Shown: positions 62,215-64,000 of the stretch, piece after piece | Numbering within the stretch: the stretch's first letter is position 1 | Layout: every line of letters starts with the position of its first letter | NCBI GenBank assembly: GCA_028709215.1 | Contig: JAQVXI010000001.1 | Span: 186,537-250,536 of the forward strand | Length of the DNA: 64,000 nt | Source: Bacteroidales bacterium | GTDB taxonomy: Bacteria > Bacteroidota > Bacteroidia > Bacteroidales > UBA1402 | Direction of reading: 5' to 3' | Made by a program: the position numbers and the translations under genes | The notes under the pieces: generated by a model | Told to the model about the DNA's origin: nothing | Seen by the model: only the letters and a program-made list of their open reading frames with translations | The model's database searches: none

Positions 62215-64000
62215 ATGAGTGATACAATCAAACACGAATGTGGAGTGGCGATGATTCGCCTGTTAAAACCGTTGGAGTATTATCAAATCAAGTACGGCAC
62301 CTGGCAGTACGGAATGCAGAAACTCTATCTGTTGATGGAAAAACAGCACAATCGTGGACAGGAAGGAGCGGGTATGGCCAGCATCAAACTGGATATGAAA
62401 CCCGGATTCGAGTACATCCATCGGGAACGCGCTGAAGGCAGCAATGCCATCAACGTTTGTTTTCAGTCTGCGTATGCGCAGTATGCGCAGCATTCGCGTG
62501 AAAATCAGCGGGATGCAGCCTACGCAAAGGAAAATCTTCCCTTTGCCGGGGAGCTGTTGATGGGGCATTTGCGTTACAGTACAACGGGTAAGGAGGGTTT
62601 ACAATATGTGCATCCCTTTTTGCGCCGAAACAATTGGAAATCCCGCAACCTGTGTTTGTGTGGCAATTTCAATCTAACCAACGTGGATCAGATTACCGCC
62701 CGATTGGTCGATAAAGGACAGCACCCCAGGGATTTGGGCGATACGTTTCTGATGTTGGAAACCTTGGGTCATTATCTGGATCGGGAGGTTCAAAAAGAAT
62801 TTGATCAATTGGAGGGTAAGAATGTTCAGAATATAGCCAAGGTTATTGAAGAACAAGTTGATATCCCCGCTGTTTTACGCAAATCATCCGAAGATTGGGA
62901 TGGTGGTTACACCATTTGTGGAATGATGGGACATGGAGATGCCTTCGTGTTTCGGGATCCCTGGGGCATCCGCCCGGCCTTTTGGTATGCGGACGATGAG
63001 ATCGTAGTGGTCACTTCTGAGCGCCCGGTGATACAAACGGTCATGGATGTGGAGAAAGAACACGTCAAGGAATTGGAACCGGGTCAGGCGCTGATCATCA
63101 AAAAGAATGGACGGGTTTATACCGATGTCGTTCGCAAACCGGAAGCGCGTCAGTCCTGTTCGTTTGAACGCATCTATTTTTCTCGAGGAAGTGACGAGGA
63201 TATTTACCGTGAACGCAAAGCGTTGGGTGCCCTGTTGACCGACTCCATACTGAAGGCGGTGGACTATGACATCGAACATTCGGTTTTTTCCTTCATTCCG
63301 AATACGGCCGAAGTCGCCTTCTATGGCATGTGTGAAGGGTTGGATGCGTATGTGGATCAGCAGAAAAAAAACCTGGTTGCTCAAAAAGCCGGTCAGTTGA
63401 CGGTGGAAGAACTGGAGCATATATTGGCATTAAAGCCCAGAGTAGAAAAGGTAGCCATTAAGGACATCAAACTACGCACCTTTATTGCGCAGCAGGGAGG
63501 ACGCAACGATTTGGCAGCCCACGTATACGATGTGACTTGGGGGTCTATCAAAGCCTGGGAAGACAATCTGGTTGTCATCGATGATTCCATTGTACGTGGA
63601 ACCACGTTAAAACAAAGTATCCTGAAGATTCTGGATCGATTGCATCCCAAAAAGATTGTGGTTGTTTCGTCTTCGCCTCAGGTGCGGTATCCGGACTGTT
63701 ATGGCATCGATATGTCGCGAATGCGCGAGTTTATTGCGTTTCAGGCGGCCATTGAGTTGTTGAAAGAAACCGGTCGATCCAAATGCATCAACGAAATCTA
63801 TGCAAAAATTAAAGCACAACAGCTGAAGCCCCTGGAAAAGCAAACGATCAACTACGTCAAAGAAATATACGAACCGTTCAGCATTGAGGAATTATCGGAT
63901 AAAATCGCCCGCATGCTGAAACCGGATGCTTGTTTGGCCGAGGTACAGATTGTGTATCAAAAACCGGAGGATTTGCTTCGTGCTTGTCCCGGACACACCG
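62215..64000 (+). CDS. Amidophosphoribosyltransferase-like protein, cut by the window end
   Basis: At least 595 residues are visible with no stop before the window edge. The frame starts MSDTIKHECGVAMIRLLKPL, 3 bases after glmS. The N-terminal Ntn glutaminase has Cys near residue 9 in ECGVAMI and GQEGAGMASIKL; FRDPWGIRPAFWY and SFERIYFSRGSDEDIYRERK are PurF-type, and the PRPP-binding loop is VIDDSIVRGTTLKQ (near 460). This is the elongated PurF homologue of Bacteroidales, longer than the E. coli enzyme (505). Either purF or a paralogue; another gene could be the main PurF. Confidence 0.9.
   Translation, partial: MSDTIKHECGVAMIRLLKPLEYYQIKYGTWQYGMQKLYLLMEKQHNRGQEGAGMASIKLDMKPGFEYIHRERAEGSNAINVCFQSAYAQYAQHSRENQRDAAYAKENLPFAGELLMGHLRYSTTGKEGLQYVHPFLRRNNWKSRNLCLCGNFNLTNVDQITARLVDKGQHPRDLGDTFLMLETLGHYLDREVQKEFDQLEGKNVQNIAKVIEEQVDIPAVLRKSSEDWDGGYTICGMMGHGDAFVFRDPWGIRPAFWYADDEIVVVTSERPVIQTVMDVEKEHVKELEPGQALIIKKNGRVYTDVVRKPEARQSCSFERIYFSRGSDEDIYRERKALGALLTDSILKAVDYDIEHSVFSFIPNTAEVAFYGMCEGLDAYVDQQKKNLVAQKAGQLTVEELEHILALKPRVEKVAIKDIKLRTFIAQQGGRNDLAAHVYDVTWGSIKAWEDNLVVIDDSIVRGTTLKQSILKILDRLHPKKIVVVSSSPQVRYPDCYGIDMSRMREFIAFQAAIELLKETGRSKCINEIYAKIKAQQLKPLEKQTINYVKEIYEPFSIEELSDKIARMLKPDACLAEVQIVYQKPEDLLRACPGHT

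Overview
The window reads as a chromosomal segment of a Bacteroidota bacterium, most likely order Bacteroidales. The reasons are: many start regions carry the Bacteroidetes -7 promoter box TAnnTTTG instead of an E. coli type -10; two proteins end in type IX secretion (T9SS) sorting domains; an LruC-domain lipoprotein, a propeller-type AraC regulator and a carAB-glmS-purF cluster are present; and most genes lack strong Shine-Dalgarno sequences. T9SS cargo argues against the genus Bacteroides itself and fits Porphyromonas, Paludibacter or Dysgonomonas-like relatives. I saw no rRNA, tRNA or CRISPR array.

Layout. (1) 1-5961, minus strand: a tight operon of at least six genes, in transcription order a PqqD-like small protein, an ATP-grasp ligase, a T9SS-exported protein, a fold-III PLP decarboxylase, a urea-transporter/M23-peptidase fusion and a TPR protein running off the left edge. 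I cannot match this set to a named pathway; it is the best candidate here for an undescribed system. An AraC regulator sits just upstream. (2) 6.7-9.0 kb: an SGNH hydrolase, a small outer-membrane-like protein and a DUF898 membrane protein. (3) 9.0-15.9 kb: patchy accessory DNA with a transposase relic, a RhuM gene, two short phased repeat arrays, a probable insertion-sequence end, a perfect 22-bp palindrome, a DUF5131 gene, two tandem CE1-like esterases, and a three-gene HipB/HipS/HipT-type toxin-antitoxin locus with an operator array and a decayed gene. (4) 15.9-21.4 kb: a CE7 esterase and a GH43-like enzyme facing a membrane sensor-AraC regulator. Polysaccharide degradation continues at 28.2-35.9 kb with a giant PL11 rhamnogalacturonan lyase and a GH2 enzyme. 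No SusC/SusD pair is present in the window.

(5) The remaining blocks are mostly housekeeping: mnmE, nucleoside phosphorylase, floA-nfeD, serS (21.5-28.0 kb); a histidine kinase with an eroded ATP site, a flavodiiron protein, rplU-rpmA, trxB, lolA-like and ftsK (36-44.4 kb); DUF5063, an RNase D-like exonuclease, a probable small RNA, rsmE, fetAB and an LruC lipoprotein (44.5-50.6 kb); an SDR, an ArsC/Spx-like protein, a LuxR-type regulator and sulfur amino acid genes including cysK (50.8-55.9 kb); then carA, carB, glmS and a truncated purF-like gene, a block of glutamine-amide nitrogen users (56-64 kb).

All calls were made by eye from motifs and context. No alignments or database searches were run.
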